Part shown: in pieces, positions 6,457 to 13,635 of the stretch
Position numbering within the stretch: the first letter of the stretch is position 1
Layout of the letters: every line of letters starts with the position of its first letter
NCBI GenBank assembly: GCA_011605715.1
Contig: JAAOZO010000026.1
Coordinates: 1-23,793, forward strand
Source of the DNA: Nitrososphaerota archaeon
GTDB lineage: Archaea > Thermoproteota > EX4484-205 > JAAOZO01
DNA: 23,793 bases
Direction of reading: 5' to 3'
Position numbers and translations under genes: made by a program
Notes under the pieces: generated by a model
Told to the model about the DNA's origin: nothing
Databases searched by the model: none
The model's input: only the letters and a program-made list of their open reading frames with translations

Positions 6457-8997
6457 TTACATGAAATCTAGCAAATTTGAACTTTTCTTTTCCTCAAGTA
6501 ACTCGAGACCTAATGGCTCTAAAATTTGCTCAAATGTTGTTTTCAGTATTTCTAGATATTTTTCAACGTCTACCTCTTCAGGTTTAGCAAGGTAAGTTGG
6601 TTTTACTCCAGTTTTCCCTTTTATTTTTACGTATGAAATGACTTCACCAGCTTTAGGCATATGGCCATTCTTAGAAGCCATAATTGCAGCCTTTATGTGC
6701 TGAGGCAACGTCTTCTTGTAGTCTTCAATGTCTTTGCTCATCATAATATTAAAAGCTAGTTTTTCTAGAGGAACTTGCCTTTTCTTTAGCAACTCAACTT
6801 GTTTCTTCAGAAGGGCTTCGATGTTCTTTGTAGCTTCATCGAACTCTCTTTCATTATTAACTTGACTAAGAATTTTTAAAACCTCAAAGAATAAATCTTT
6901 CACATAATCTGGTGTTGAGCTTTTCTTACCTATTAGCCCCTTTATGTCGACTATTCCATCTTCAGTTACACCAAAGTAGTTTTTCTTCCTCTTACTAAAA
7001 ACAGTATACTTATACTTCTTGTCAAAGTTAAGTTGAATTCCAAAGCGACTAAAGGCAAAATTTGTTAAAGCGTCTATGTCTTCTTTTTTCGGGTTCTTTA
7101 AGAAAACAGAATCGGTGTCGCCATATATAACTTCTAGGTTTCTTCTTTGCGCTTCTTCAATAACGCTTGTTAGTATTTTTCTTCCAAGAGCAGTAACGCT
7201 CTCAGCAACAGCAGGAGTATAAAATTGAAAACTTTCAGCACCCATTACACCATAGCTTGCATTAAGAAAGACCTTGAGAGCTCTCTGCGTAACTTCGTAC
7301 CTTTTTCTTTCTTTTGGAGGAAGGGACTTATCCTTAGAGAGGGGTACATACAATGCAACTCTTAGGTCCCTAAGCGCGCCTATAGCGGAACTTGTTATTC
7401 CTTTTACTTTTGTGCAAATCCAGTGAGGAAGATCGGCAACTTTGTTGCTTTTGCACTCTTCGTGCGGACACCTAACGGTTTCATAAGAAAGATTAAACCT
7501 TGCAATTACGCTAGGATATAGAGAAGCAAAATCCATAACAACTACGTTAAAGTGAGCTCCAGGCTTTGGACTAAGAACAATCGCACCCTGATACTTCTTA
7601 CCTTTTATTGTAGCTCTAGTTACTGTTTCGCCTTTTACTTTAAGGATGTCTTCATTGTTTGGAATAAGCATATTCCTCTCTCTATGTAGTGCTAAAAACA
7701 AGCTACGGATCCAAGAAGATACTGCATGGCGGGCAATCTCCTCAATAGGTGCTCTGCTTATCCTCATCAAGAGAAGCATTAACTTAATTACTAAGGAATC
7801 GTTGAAGGTTGTTAGCTCCATTGTTATTTCTGCATCGTTCATACAGTACGTTGCTAAAGCATCGTAGGAAAGCTCTCCAATTGGCTTCTCTACTACAACT
7901 TTACCTTTACCGAGAAGAGAATTGCTAACAGCATCTAAAGTTGCTTCTTTATATGCTCCGCTAAAAGCATATATCTGAATTGACCTATTTAGGAAAAACC
8001 TATAAAGATCTATGTGAACACCATACCTTAAGTCTGCTGTATCCTGAGTTTTCCCTATTTTTATAGGAATTTCTTCGTCTGGAATTCCAAGAAGTTTAGC
8101 TCTGTTCTTTATGTATGGTAAATCGAAAGAATCACCATTGTAAGTAACTATCATTGGGTAGCTGTTGATTACTTGAAAAATTCTAATTAGAAGTTGTTTC
8201 TCGTCGTCAAAAAACTCTACTGTTGCATCAAACTTATCAAACGAAACCTCTGAAAAATTGTCCCTCTTAAGTAGTAAAATAATTTTTTTCCCGCTCGAAT
8301 CAACAAAAGCAGCAGAGATTATTTTGTCTTCTGGCGTTTCAGCGTTTGGTAGTACGTTTGGGTCCTTACTATAAACTTCTATATCTAATGAGGCTCTTTT
8401 AATTTCAGGTATAGGCTGCTCTAGATAGTAAGCCCAATCTCTTACTAATGCACTATCTATGAGATGAGAACTTAAAGACATTTGCTTTAGGCGTGCTTCA
8501 AGCTCTTGAGAAATACTTAGAGGAATCGGCTTAAAGGTGTTGTTGGTTAGGTTTAATTCATAATAGTGGCCCGGCCTTAAGTTTAAATCGTATATATAGT
8601 TCAAAACATATGGAATGTCGGCCTCCCACACCTCCTTTAGTACAGATTTTACTGTTCCAGAGGGTTTCCCACTTATGCCAAGAGGATCTTGAACAACAAT
8701 TTTTGACATCTTTACTGGTCGTTGAGACAGAGGATCAAATTTTTCAACTTCTTCTATGTGATCAAAGCTTGGTAAACTTGTCAGCTCGTTTATCTTGAGT
8801 AACTCGTCTTTTGTTAAGTTTGAAAGGCAGTATGGTTTATGTTCGTAGGGGTCAGGAATAACGATTATGGAGTTACCATCGCTAGACAGGAACTTTAAAA
8901 TAGCCTTTTTTTGCTTCCCATCATAATCAACAGAAAGCAACAACCCAATTTGTGTCTCTTGAGGATTAATTTTTTCAGAAGTTACTTGAGATTGCAT
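6457..8997 (-). CDS. polB1: DNA polymerase B, PolB1 type
   Basis: Family B replicative polymerase with proofreading exonuclease. Counting from ATG 8997 (846 residues), Exo I is SLDIEVYS (Asp205, Glu207), Exo II YNGDSFDLP (286-294) and Exo III YCMNDAEI (384-391). Motif A is DFASLYPSVI (Asp489), motif B KVFLNASYG (575-583) and motif C YGDTDS (625-630). All catalytic acids are intact. A CPHEEC...WIC segment after motif A and KGLIGKKSSTPDYVK near the thumb are typical of crenarchaeal PolB1. An in-frame TTG at 9012 would add five residues (MLRLR); ATG 8997 is preferred because a TATA-like stretch at about 9029-9041 places initiation near 9008. The Gfo/Idh gene follows after 6 nt. No PolB1-binding small subunit is recognised nearby. 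Confidence 0.95.
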   Translation of the reverse strand: MQSQVTSEKINPQETQIGLLLSVDYDGKQKKAILKFLSSDGNSIIVIPDPYEHKPYCLSNLTKDELLKINELTSLPSFDHIEEVEKFDPLSQRPVKMSKIVVQDPLGISGKPSGTVKSVLKEVWEADIPYVLNYIYDLNLRPGHYYELNLTNNTFKPIPLSISQELEARLKQMSLSSHLIDSALVRDWAYYLEQPIPEIKRASLDIEVYSKDPNVLPNAETPEDKIISAAFVDSSGKKIILLLKRDNFSEVSFDKFDATVEFFDDEKQLLIRIFQVINSYPMIVTYNGDSFDLPYIKNRAKLLGIPDEEIPIKIGKTQDTADLRYGVHIDLYRFFLNRSIQIYAFSGAYKEATLDAVSNSLLGKGKVVVEKPIGELSYDALATYCMNDAEITMELTTFNDSLVIKLMLLLMRISRAPIEEIARHAVSSWIRSLFLALHRERNMLIPNNEDILKVKGETVTRATIKGKKYQGAIVLSPKPGAHFNVVVMDFASLYPSVIARFNLSYETVRCPHEECKSNKVADLPHWICTKVKGITSSAIGALRDLRVALYVPLSKDKSLPPKERKRYEVTQRALKVFLNASYGVMGAESFQFYTPAVAESVTALGRKILTSVIEEAQRRNLEVIYGDTDSVFLKNPKKEDIDALTNFAFSRFGIQLNFDKKYKYTVFSKRKKNYFGVTEDGIVDIKGLIGKKSSTPDYVKDLFFEVLKILSQVNNEREFDEATKNIEALLKKQVELLKKRQVPLEKLAFNIMMSKDIEDYKKTLPQHIKAAIMASKNGHMPKAGEVISYVKIKGKTGVKPTYLAKPEEVDVEKYLEILKTTFEQILEPLGLELLEEKKSSNLLDFM

Positions 8998-9028
8998 CCT
9001 TAATCTTAACAAAGGACAGGAAGTTCTA

Positions 9029-9041
9029 AGTATTTAATTTT
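9029..9041 (-). promoter_or_regulatory. TATA-like box for polB1
   Basis: Minus-strand AAAATTAAATACT lies about 37 nt before ATG 8997 and about 22 nt before the alternative TTG 9012. The spacing predicts initiation near 9008, which favours the ATG start. Confidence 0.4.
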
Positions 9042-9122
9042 TTACCCTCAAGCTGAGTTTAAAGTTCGTGGCAAAAGCTAAGTTTTTAAGCTACTACCTT
9101 ACGCGCTTACATTGAATATTCC

Positions 9123-9437
9123 TTGGTAAAAAAGTACAAAAGAAGGTATGTAGTACTTAAAGTTAGCTCCTGTAACTCTAGTAACAATTTGAAGACAGAA
9201 ATTATGAACGTTTTAAACGAAGTTGTAAGTAAGGAAGAGCAAGAAGAAGTACATCCTTTAATTCTAAAAAACGGTAAGGATGTAATTATAGTAAGAGTAC
9301 CTCATACTTCCCTTGAGAAATTTAAGAAAAGCTTAACTTTCAAGCTTCCTTTTCTTAAAATTGTTCTTGTTTCTGGAACATTGAAGAGCATAAGGGAAAG
9401 AATGGGATTAACGAAAGATGATTTGGAAACAGCATAA
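9123..9437 (+). CDS. rnp2: RNase P protein component 2 (Pop5/Rnp2)
   Basis: Protein subunit of archaeal RNase P, the ribozyme complex that trims tRNA 5' leaders. The 104-residue protein has the Pop5 pattern KKYKRRYVVLKV at the start, a central helix (about 24-40), IIVRVPHTSLEKFKKSL in the middle and LVSGTLKSIRERMGL at the end, matching the family's SGTIK signature. TTG 9123 is the only reasonable start that keeps the conserved N-terminus; a TATA-like GTTTTTAAGC lies about 36 nt upstream. Its position among tRNA-processing and charging genes (endonuclease subunit at 10530, HisRS at 11906) fits the role. It is one of several TTG starts in the window. Confidence 0.85.
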   Translation: MVKKYKRRYVVLKVSSCNSSNNLKTEIMNVLNEVVSKEEQEEVHPLILKNGKDVIIVRVPHTSLEKFKKSLTFKLPFLKIVLVSGTLKSIRERMGLTKDDLETA

Positions 9438-9510
9438 GCAATAGAGAAACAAAGAACATTTGAGGTAACGGCTCTCTGAACAACACTAAAAGAAGCTTTC
9501 AATCAAAATG

Positions 9511-9519
9511 TTTAAAATT
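9511..9519 (+). promoter_or_regulatory. TATA box for the winged-helix/PAC2-like gene pair
   Basis: TTTAAAATT is centred about 28 nt before ATG 9543, predicting a leaderless transcript. The GGGAG that abuts the ATG is too close to act as a normal ribosome site, which supports leaderless initiation. Confidence 0.5.
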
Positions 9520-9542
9520 CCCAACAAATGAGCTAAAGGGAG

Positions 9543-9815
9543 ATGAATTTCGTAGAGCTTTTTGGCGATTCCGTAAGAGTGAAGGTTCTAGACTTACTTT
9601 TATCAGATCCAGAGAAGGTGTACAGCCAATCTGAAATTTCAAGGAGAGTGAACTGCTCAGTTTCAAGCGTAGGAAGAGTCCTAGAGCCTCTAATTGAGCT
9701 TGGGCTCATCAAAACTTTAAATTTTAAAGGGCAAGTAAAGATTGTAGCAGTTAACAAGGACCACCACATTATAAATAAGTTAATTAGGTTCAGAAAAGAG
9801 ATAAGTGAACTATAA
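9543..9815 (+). CDS. Small winged-helix DNA-binding protein
   Basis: A 90-residue protein that is essentially one winged helix-turn-helix domain. The first helix is VELFGDSVRVKVLDLLLSD (4-22), the HTH is YSQSEISRRVNCSVSSVGRVLEPLIELGL (27-55, recognition helix about 40-51) and the wing is IKTLNFKGQVKIVAVN (56-71). A charged C-terminal helix (73-90) may mediate dimerisation. The domain resembles ArsR/MarR-like archaeal regulators; no metal-binding cysteine set is visible (only Cys38). It is 2 nt upstream of the PAC2-like gene and clearly cotranscribed, so it may regulate or partner that protein. The target is unknown. It could also be a chromatin or translation-associated wHTH rather than a repressor. 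Confidence 0.8.
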   Translation: MNFVELFGDSVRVKVLDLLLSDPEKVYSQSEISRRVNCSVSSVGRVLEPLIELGLIKTLNFKGQVKIVAVNKDHHIINKLIRFRKEISEL

Positions 9816-9817
9816 GC

Positions 9818-10447
9818 ATGTTCAGAGAGTTTCTTCTAGAAGAACCCATAGAGAAAGTAAGAGCCCTACTGGTTATGCTTCCAAACGTTTCTCAAATCAC
9901 TTCAAGAATCTCAGAAAGAATGATTGAGGTAGGCAAGTTTACTCAGTACTCAAAGGTAGTTATGCATTTTTTGCCAGACATACTCTTATCTGACGAGCTT
10001 GGGGAAGGCTATTTGCCAGGCTTGGAGTTTTATAGACCATCAAAAAATAGTGAGCTTCAGTTGGGAATCGTAACTAGTAAACTTCAGATCAATCAACTCC
10101 CAGTACCTTATTCTTACTGGACGGCAGAATACATAGTCAGGAAAGCAAGGGCGTTGTCCTCCAACTTTATAATAACAGTTTCAGATTTTGACTACGTTAG
10201 GCCGGATGTGAGGTTCTTTGCTAGCTCAAAGGAGCTGGCAGAAAAAATTGCAGAAAATTGCAACATAAGACCAGTTAAAAAGTCCTACTTTTACGGCATT
10301 TCTTCATTAATAGTTCCAATTTCAAAGCTTTATAAAATAAATGCTGTTTCACTAGTTAGTTTAGTTACAAAGGAAACACAACCTCAGGTTTTAACTTACG
10401 CTTTCAATTCGCTACTAAGGTTGCTAGAGTTTACTGAGAGAGCTTAG
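9818..10447 (+). CDS. Divergent PAC2-like (proteasome assembly chaperone-like) protein
   Basis: A 209-residue soluble alpha/beta protein. Its order of segments resembles archaeal PAC2 proteins: an N-terminal strand LLVMLPNV (17-24), FLPDI (51-55), YSYWTAEYIVRKARALSSNFIITVSD (98-123), FYGISSLIVPISKLYKINAVSLVSLV (158-183) and a final helix (193-206). The glycine-rich loop of true PAC2 members (GYPGxGLxG, as in the gene at 15760) is replaced by MLPNVSQITS, so the assignment is moderate and binding properties may differ. It starts 2 nt after the winged-helix gene and is followed by the non-catalytic endonuclease subunit gene. The function is unknown. It could be an unrelated family with a similar fold. 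Confidence 0.55.
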   Translation: MFREFLLEEPIEKVRALLVMLPNVSQITSRISERMIEVGKFTQYSKVVMHFLPDILLSDELGEGYLPGLEFYRPSKNSELQLGIVTSKLQINQLPVPYSYWTAEYIVRKARALSSNFIITVSDFDYVRPDVRFFASSKELAEKIAENCNIRPVKKSYFYGISSLIVPISKLYKINAVSLVSLVTKETQPQVLTYAFNSLLRLLEFTERA

Positions 10448-10488
10448 CTAAAATAGCAAGGCTTCAGAAAGCAGGACTTTTAATAAAA

Positions 10489-10500
10489 GTTTAATAAAAC
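10489..10500 (+). promoter_or_regulatory. TATA-like box for endonuclease beta subunit gene
   Basis: GTTTAATAAAAC is centred about 35 nt before ATG 10530, predicting initiation near 10521 and a leader of about 9 nt. It would drive the run endonuclease subunit - DGGGP synthase - HisRS. Confidence 0.42.
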
Positions 10501-10529
10501 TAGCAACTTCTACATGATCTTATAGAAAG

Positions 10530-11054
10530 ATGGAAACTTCTATAGAGAAATTTAAAGGAGTATTAAAGGGAGATGTTTTAGTTGTTGATGAACCTCAGGC
10601 AGTTGAGTGGCTCAAGAGTAAAGGTTATGGGAGTGGAGAAACGCAAAGAACTTTGAAGTTCCATGAAGCACTTTACTTACTCGAACAAAATAAGCTTGAA
10701 GCAACTGATAGAAAAAAAAGAGTACTGAGCTTTGATGAGCTGCTCAGAAGGGCCGAAAAATACGACAGTAAAGTTCTTTATAAGTATCTAATATATAGAG
10801 ACTTAAGGAACAGAGGGTATGTAGTTGTTGATGGCTATGGATTAGGAATCGACTTCAATGTTTACGAAAGAGGAGACTTTCCAAACAACACCCCGAAAAT
10901 CTTAGTTTTTGGGTTATGTGAAGGAGTTCCCATTAGCTTTGAAGAACTTATAAAGATTCTTAAGGTTGCGCAAGCGAACAGGAAAACGCTTGTTCTAAGC
11001 GTAATAGACAGAAGAAATGAAGTAGTATACTACACTATTTCAAGACTGGTGTAG
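10530..11054 (+). CDS. tRNA-splicing endonuclease, non-catalytic (beta) subunit
   Basis: Paralogue of the catalytic subunit at 1496, with the same two-domain plan in 174 residues. The C-terminal domain has YRDLRNRGYVVVDG, then GIDFNVYERGDF, then RKTLVLSVIDR. Tyr112 and a Lys (152) align with the catalytic residues, but the catalytic His is absent (NNTPK follows the loop where GxxHAPF would be). It is therefore most likely the structural partner of a heterotetrameric endonuclease, as in Crenarchaeota, which processes a wider range of intron positions than the homotetramer. It is separated from the DGGGP synthase gene by only 3 nt, so the run is cotranscribed. Confidence 0.85.
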   Translation: METSIEKFKGVLKGDVLVVDEPQAVEWLKSKGYGSGETQRTLKFHEALYLLEQNKLEATDRKKRVLSFDELLRRAEKYDSKVLYKYLIYRDLRNRGYVVVDGYGLGIDFNVYERGDFPNNTPKILVFGLCEGVPISFEELIKILKVAQANRKTLVLSVIDRRNEVVYYTISRLV

Positions 11055-11057
11055 GAG

Positions 11058-11909
11058 ATGAAACAACTTAGGGGTTACATCAAGATAATTAGACCAACTA
11101 ACTGCATTATGATGGGAATTGGTATAATATCTGGATATATAATTGCTTCTGGAAATATTAGTTTTTCGGTTGAACTCCTCGCAGGAATTATAGTTGCTGC
11201 TGCCTTTACTGCGTTTGCAAACGTTACAAACGACATAATAGACTATGAAATCGATAAGATCAATCAGCCTCACAGACCATTGCCTTCTGGAGAAATAAGT
11301 CGAAAACAAGCAACTTACTACTCCATATTTTTACTACTTCTTGGAATATTTGCCTCAACGTTTACAAAAAATATATGGTTTATGCTCATTCCACCTATTG
11401 TAGCAATGGTTACTATCTTATATAACGTTTACCTGAAAAAATATGGCTTTGTGGGTAACGTTGTAGTAAGCTTTTTAGTTGCACTTTCTTTTGTGGGAGG
11501 AAGCCTGATTGCTGTAAAGCACATAACAAGCTATACTGTTATTTTTTCTTCAATGGCCTTCTTCGCAATCTTAGGGAGAGAAGTTCACAAAGGTATAGTT
11601 GACGTAGAAGGAGATAAAACAAAGGGAATTAGAACGATAGCAATAACAAAGGGAGAAAAATATGCAAAAATTGTTGCTATTTTTTTCTACATGCTAGCAA
11701 TCATTTTAAGCACAATTCCAGCCTTTCTAGGTTTAACCAATAGCTATTATTTAGTAATAGCACCTATAGTGGCATTGTTGTTCATAAGTTCTTCGCTAAA
11801 TCTCTGGAAAACAAGCGATAAGAATGCGTTGAGAAAAGAAAAAGATAAAGTTAGAGTTTGGATGCTCTTGGCTATGTTAGCGTTTATTGTTGGAGGGTTG
11901 AAGCTATGA
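11058..11909 (+). CDS. ubiA: UbiA-family prenyltransferase, probable DGGGP synthase
   Basis: Integral membrane enzyme that adds the second geranylgeranyl chain to geranylgeranylglyceryl phosphate, making the archaeal diether lipid backbone. About eight membrane segments fill the 283 residues. The first Asp-rich motif is NDIIDYEIDKINQPHRPLPSG (58-78), with the archaeal NxPHRPLPSG ending, and the second is DVEGDKTKGIRTIA. These are the prenyl diphosphate-Mg sites. Other UbiA enzymes (quinone or heme prenyltransferases) are possible but the first motif and length fit DGGGP synthase best. It begins 3 nt after the endonuclease stop and its own TGA overlaps the HisRS ATG as ATGA. Confidence 0.87.
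   Translation: MKQLRGYIKIIRPTNCIMMGIGIISGYIIASGNISFSVELLAGIIVAAAFTAFANVTNDIIDYEIDKINQPHRPLPSGEISRKQATYYSIFLLLLGIFASTFTKNIWFMLIPPIVAMVTILYNVYLKKYGFVGNVVVSFLVALSFVGGSLIAVKHITSYTVIFSSMAFFAILGREVHKGIVDVEGDKTKGIRTIAITKGEKYAKIVAIFFYMLAIILSTIPAFLGLTNSYYLVIAPIVALLFISSSLNLWKTSDKNALRKEKDKVRVWMLLAMLAFIVGGLKL
11892..11897 (+). promoter_or_regulatory. Ribosome binding site deciding the HisRS start
   Basis: GGAGGG lies 8 nt before ATG 11906, inside the 3' end of the upstream gene. It selects ATG 11906 over an upstream ATG at 11858 and indicates translational coupling across the ATGA overlap. Confidence 0.7.
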
Positions 11910-13210
11910 ACAACGTGAAGAAGAGCATAGAGCCTTTAAGAGGATTTAGAGAACTAACTCCAGAAGAGTACAAGAAGAAGAAGTTCATAATAGAGAGCAT
12001 AAGTGAGCTTTTCGAAAAGTATGGCTACGGAGAAGTGGAAACGCCTACTGTTGAACCTCTTAGCTTAATTGAGCTTAAGGTAGGAGAAGAAATAAGACAC
12101 AGGATGTTTAGGTTTAAGGATTTAGGAGATAGAGATGTTGTTTTAAGACCAGAGGGCACGATATCTGTTGCAAGGCTTGTTGTCAACAAGATGAAAAACG
12201 AACCTCTTCCCATAAGAGTTTCTTATGTTGCAAACATGTTTAGATATGATGAACCACAAAAAGGAAGATACAGGGAGTTCACACATATTGGCTTTGAGCA
12301 TTTTGGCTCGAGAAGCGTGGTTTCAGACATTGAGGTAATCAACATTGCAATAGAAGCCCTAAAAAAGATTGGAATAGAATCATTTAAAATTAAGCTTGGG
12401 AACGAGGCAATATTGAGAAAAATACTAAGTGAGGCCAACATTGAACAAAAAGAACAAGATCTTTTGCTTGGTATGCTAGATAGGGGAGAGAATGAAGAGT
12501 TCTTTGAAAAGCTTAGCAGGAAAGGGGAAGAAAAGATTTTGAATGTTTTTAGGGAGCTTATGAAGACAAAAGAAAACAGCGTAGGAGAAAGCGAACAAAC
12601 GCTAAGAAAAATATTAGCAGGATTTCCAGCCGCTCTAGAAGAGTATGAGAGAGTAAGAATAATCGAAAACTTCTTAGAGTGGAAAGCGAATGGAAAATAC
12701 TACTTCGATTTTGGCTTCGCAAGAGGCTTGGAATACTATACAGGAATTATCTTTGAGCTTTATGTTCCTGAACTTAGTGTAGCAGTGGGAGGAGGAGGAA
12801 GGTACGATTCACTTTGTAAGTTATTAGGGCGTGACCTACCTGCAGTTGGCTTTGCTCTAGGAGTTGACAGACTCATGCTTTCTTCTCAAGTAAAGACAGC
12901 TAAACAAAAAAGTAAGAAAGTTGGAGTAATCATACTAGAGGAAGATGCAGAGACAATAAAGTATACTTTTCAAGTTGTCGAGCAACTAAAGGAAGTTGAA
13001 AACCTAAACTTGGAAATCGATACCATGGGAGGCTCACTTGGCTCAAAAATCGAGAGAGCCTTAAAGAAAAATGAGGAAGCAATAGTAATAATTGGGAAAA
13101 AAGAGCAAACAGAAAAACGTGTTTCCGTAAAGAGACTAAAAGATGGAGTGCAAAAAAGCTTTAGCTACGAAGAACTAAAAGAAAAAATTCTAGAGTTTAT
13201 CGAACAGTAA
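11906..13210 (+). CDS. hisS: Histidyl-tRNA synthetase
   Basis: Class II synthetase that charges tRNA-His. Its 434 residues match archaeal HisRS. Visible motifs: LRGFRELTPEE at the start, LRPEGT (80-85), motif 2 FRYDEPQKGRYREFTHIGFE (112-131), the HisA motif GLEYYTGIIFE, GGGGRYDSLC and motif 3 GFALGVDRLM. The C-terminal anticodon-binding domain follows (KVGVIIL onward). The open frame extends upstream to an ATG at 11858, but that adds a non-homologous 16-residue tail inside the lipid gene. ATG 11906 overlaps the upstream stop as ATGA, has a GGAGGG ribosome site and starts the conserved region at once. Confidence 0.95.
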   Translation: MNNVKKSIEPLRGFRELTPEEYKKKKFIIESISELFEKYGYGEVETPTVEPLSLIELKVGEEIRHRMFRFKDLGDRDVVLRPEGTISVARLVVNKMKNEPLPIRVSYVANMFRYDEPQKGRYREFTHIGFEHFGSRSVVSDIEVINIAIEALKKIGIESFKIKLGNEAILRKILSEANIEQKEQDLLLGMLDRGENEEFFEKLSRKGEEKILNVFRELMKTKENSVGESEQTLRKILAGFPAALEEYERVRIIENFLEWKANGKYYFDFGFARGLEYYTGIIFELYVPELSVAVGGGGRYDSLCKLLGRDLPAVGFALGVDRLMLSSQVKTAKQKSKKVGVIILEEDAETIKYTFQVVEQLKEVENLNLEIDTMGGSLGSKIERALKKNEEAIVIIGKKEQTEKRVSVKRLKDGVQKSFSYEELKEKILEFIEQ

Positions 13211-13229
13211 AGTTCGTTGATTATCTTAG

Positions 13230-13376
13230 CTGGAAAACATAAAAGAGGCTGAACTACTTAAGGATGAAGAACTTGTAAATAATTGTGAAGACATGTTTGT
13301 AGATTTTTTGATGTCTATTTATGGAATTAGAAAGGAGCTTAGAGAATGTTTCAAGTTTACGTTAGAACATTCTTAA
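13230..13376 (+). pseudogene. Possible gene remnant or small protein (48 codons)
   Basis: After a TAG at 13227-13229 an open frame runs 48 codons to TAA at 13374. Its product has protein-like composition: ENIKEAELLKDEELV, then CEDMFVDFLMSIYGIRKEL, ending FTLEHS. It looks like two amphipathic helices. There is no ATG, GTG or TTG near its beginning (the first codon is CTG; the first ATG is codon 22), and I recognise no family. A decayed gene, a leaderless short gene with an unusual start, or chance are all possible. Confidence 0.25.
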
Positions 13377-13377
13377 G
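13338..13377. repeat. Inverted repeat (hairpin) downstream of hisS
   Basis: AGAATGTT at 13343-13350 pairs perfectly with AACATTCT at 13366-13373. Allowing one bulged base, the stem extends outward through CTTA/TAAG to about 12 pairs with a 15 nt loop. It overlaps the end of the 48-codon frame. No strong T-run follows directly, so a terminator role is uncertain. Confidence 0.5.
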
Positions 13378-13396
13378 TTAGTTTGTAGATTATTTA

Positions 13397-13413
13397 TCTT
13401 TTAAAATAAAAGA
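13397..13413. repeat. AT-rich palindrome
   Basis: TCTTTTA (13397-13403) and TAAAAGA (13407-13413) are perfect reverse complements around AAA. It could be a weak terminator or a protein-binding site; in sequence this AT-rich, chance is also plausible. Confidence 0.35.
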
Positions 13414-13508
13414 CTAAACTTTCACTAAGAAGGCAAATTCGACTACTTGTCTTCCTAAGATGATTAAATAATTGACGAGCTAACATCCTAAAATTTAGTT
13501 GGATTAAG

Positions 13509-13550
13509 CTTTTCAAACTTAAGGATTTTTACGAGCTAAGGTTTGAAAAG
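13509..13550. repeat. Inverted repeat with 10 bp perfect arms
   Basis: CTTTTCAAAC (13509-13518) is the exact reverse complement of GTTTGAAAAG (13541-13550). TTA/TAA pairs continue inward past one bulge, leaving a loop of about 15 nt. A smaller imperfect hairpin (ATCCTAAA with TTTAGTTGGAT) lies just upstream, so the whole 13480-13550 segment could fold. It ends about 40 nt before the uL16 TATA box. Confidence 0.5.
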
Positions 13551-13592
13551 GTAAGTAGCGCCATAGTGACGATAGTTCTGGACTCACGCAAA

Positions 13593-13603
13593 AAAGCTAA
13601 ATA
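13593..13603 (+). promoter_or_regulatory. TATA-like box of the uL16-csl4-rpoL operon
   Basis: AAGCTAAATAG, preceded by a run of A, is centred about 37 nt before ATG 13636. Initiation is predicted near 13625, close to GAGG (13624-13627), leaving a short leader. Confidence 0.45.
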
Positions 13604-13635
13604 GCCCCGGTCTTAGCCCCTAAGAGGAAACAAAG

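Larger units (their letters stand above)
13211..13635. other. 425 nt intergenic region with inverted repeats, no identified gene
   Basis: The only long gap in the window. It is AT-rich apart from a more GC-rich end (about 13555-13620). I find no tRNA (no GGTTCRAATCC-type T-arm), no clear C/D box pair (RTGATGA...CTGA) and no match I recognise to SRP or RNase P RNA. It contains a 48-codon open frame (13230-13376), a hairpin overlapping that frame's end, a short palindrome (13397-13413), a longer inverted repeat (13509-13550), and at its end the promoter for uL16. A structured non-coding RNA or remains of a lost gene are both possible. Confidence 0.5.

Noticed and set aside
11858..11905. Upstream ATG extension of HisRS
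   Set aside because: The extra 16 residues lie in the lipid enzyme gene and are unlike HisRS; ATG 11906 has GGAGGG upstream and an ATGA overlap.
13397..13487. Short minus-strand frame of about 30 codons starting ATG 13487
   Set aside because: Too short, no recognised motif, and passes through the palindrome; most likely chance.
13211..13635. tRNA or C/D box guide RNA in the long gap
   Set aside because: No T-arm consensus, cloverleaf, or properly spaced RTGATGA/CTGA boxes could be found by eye.
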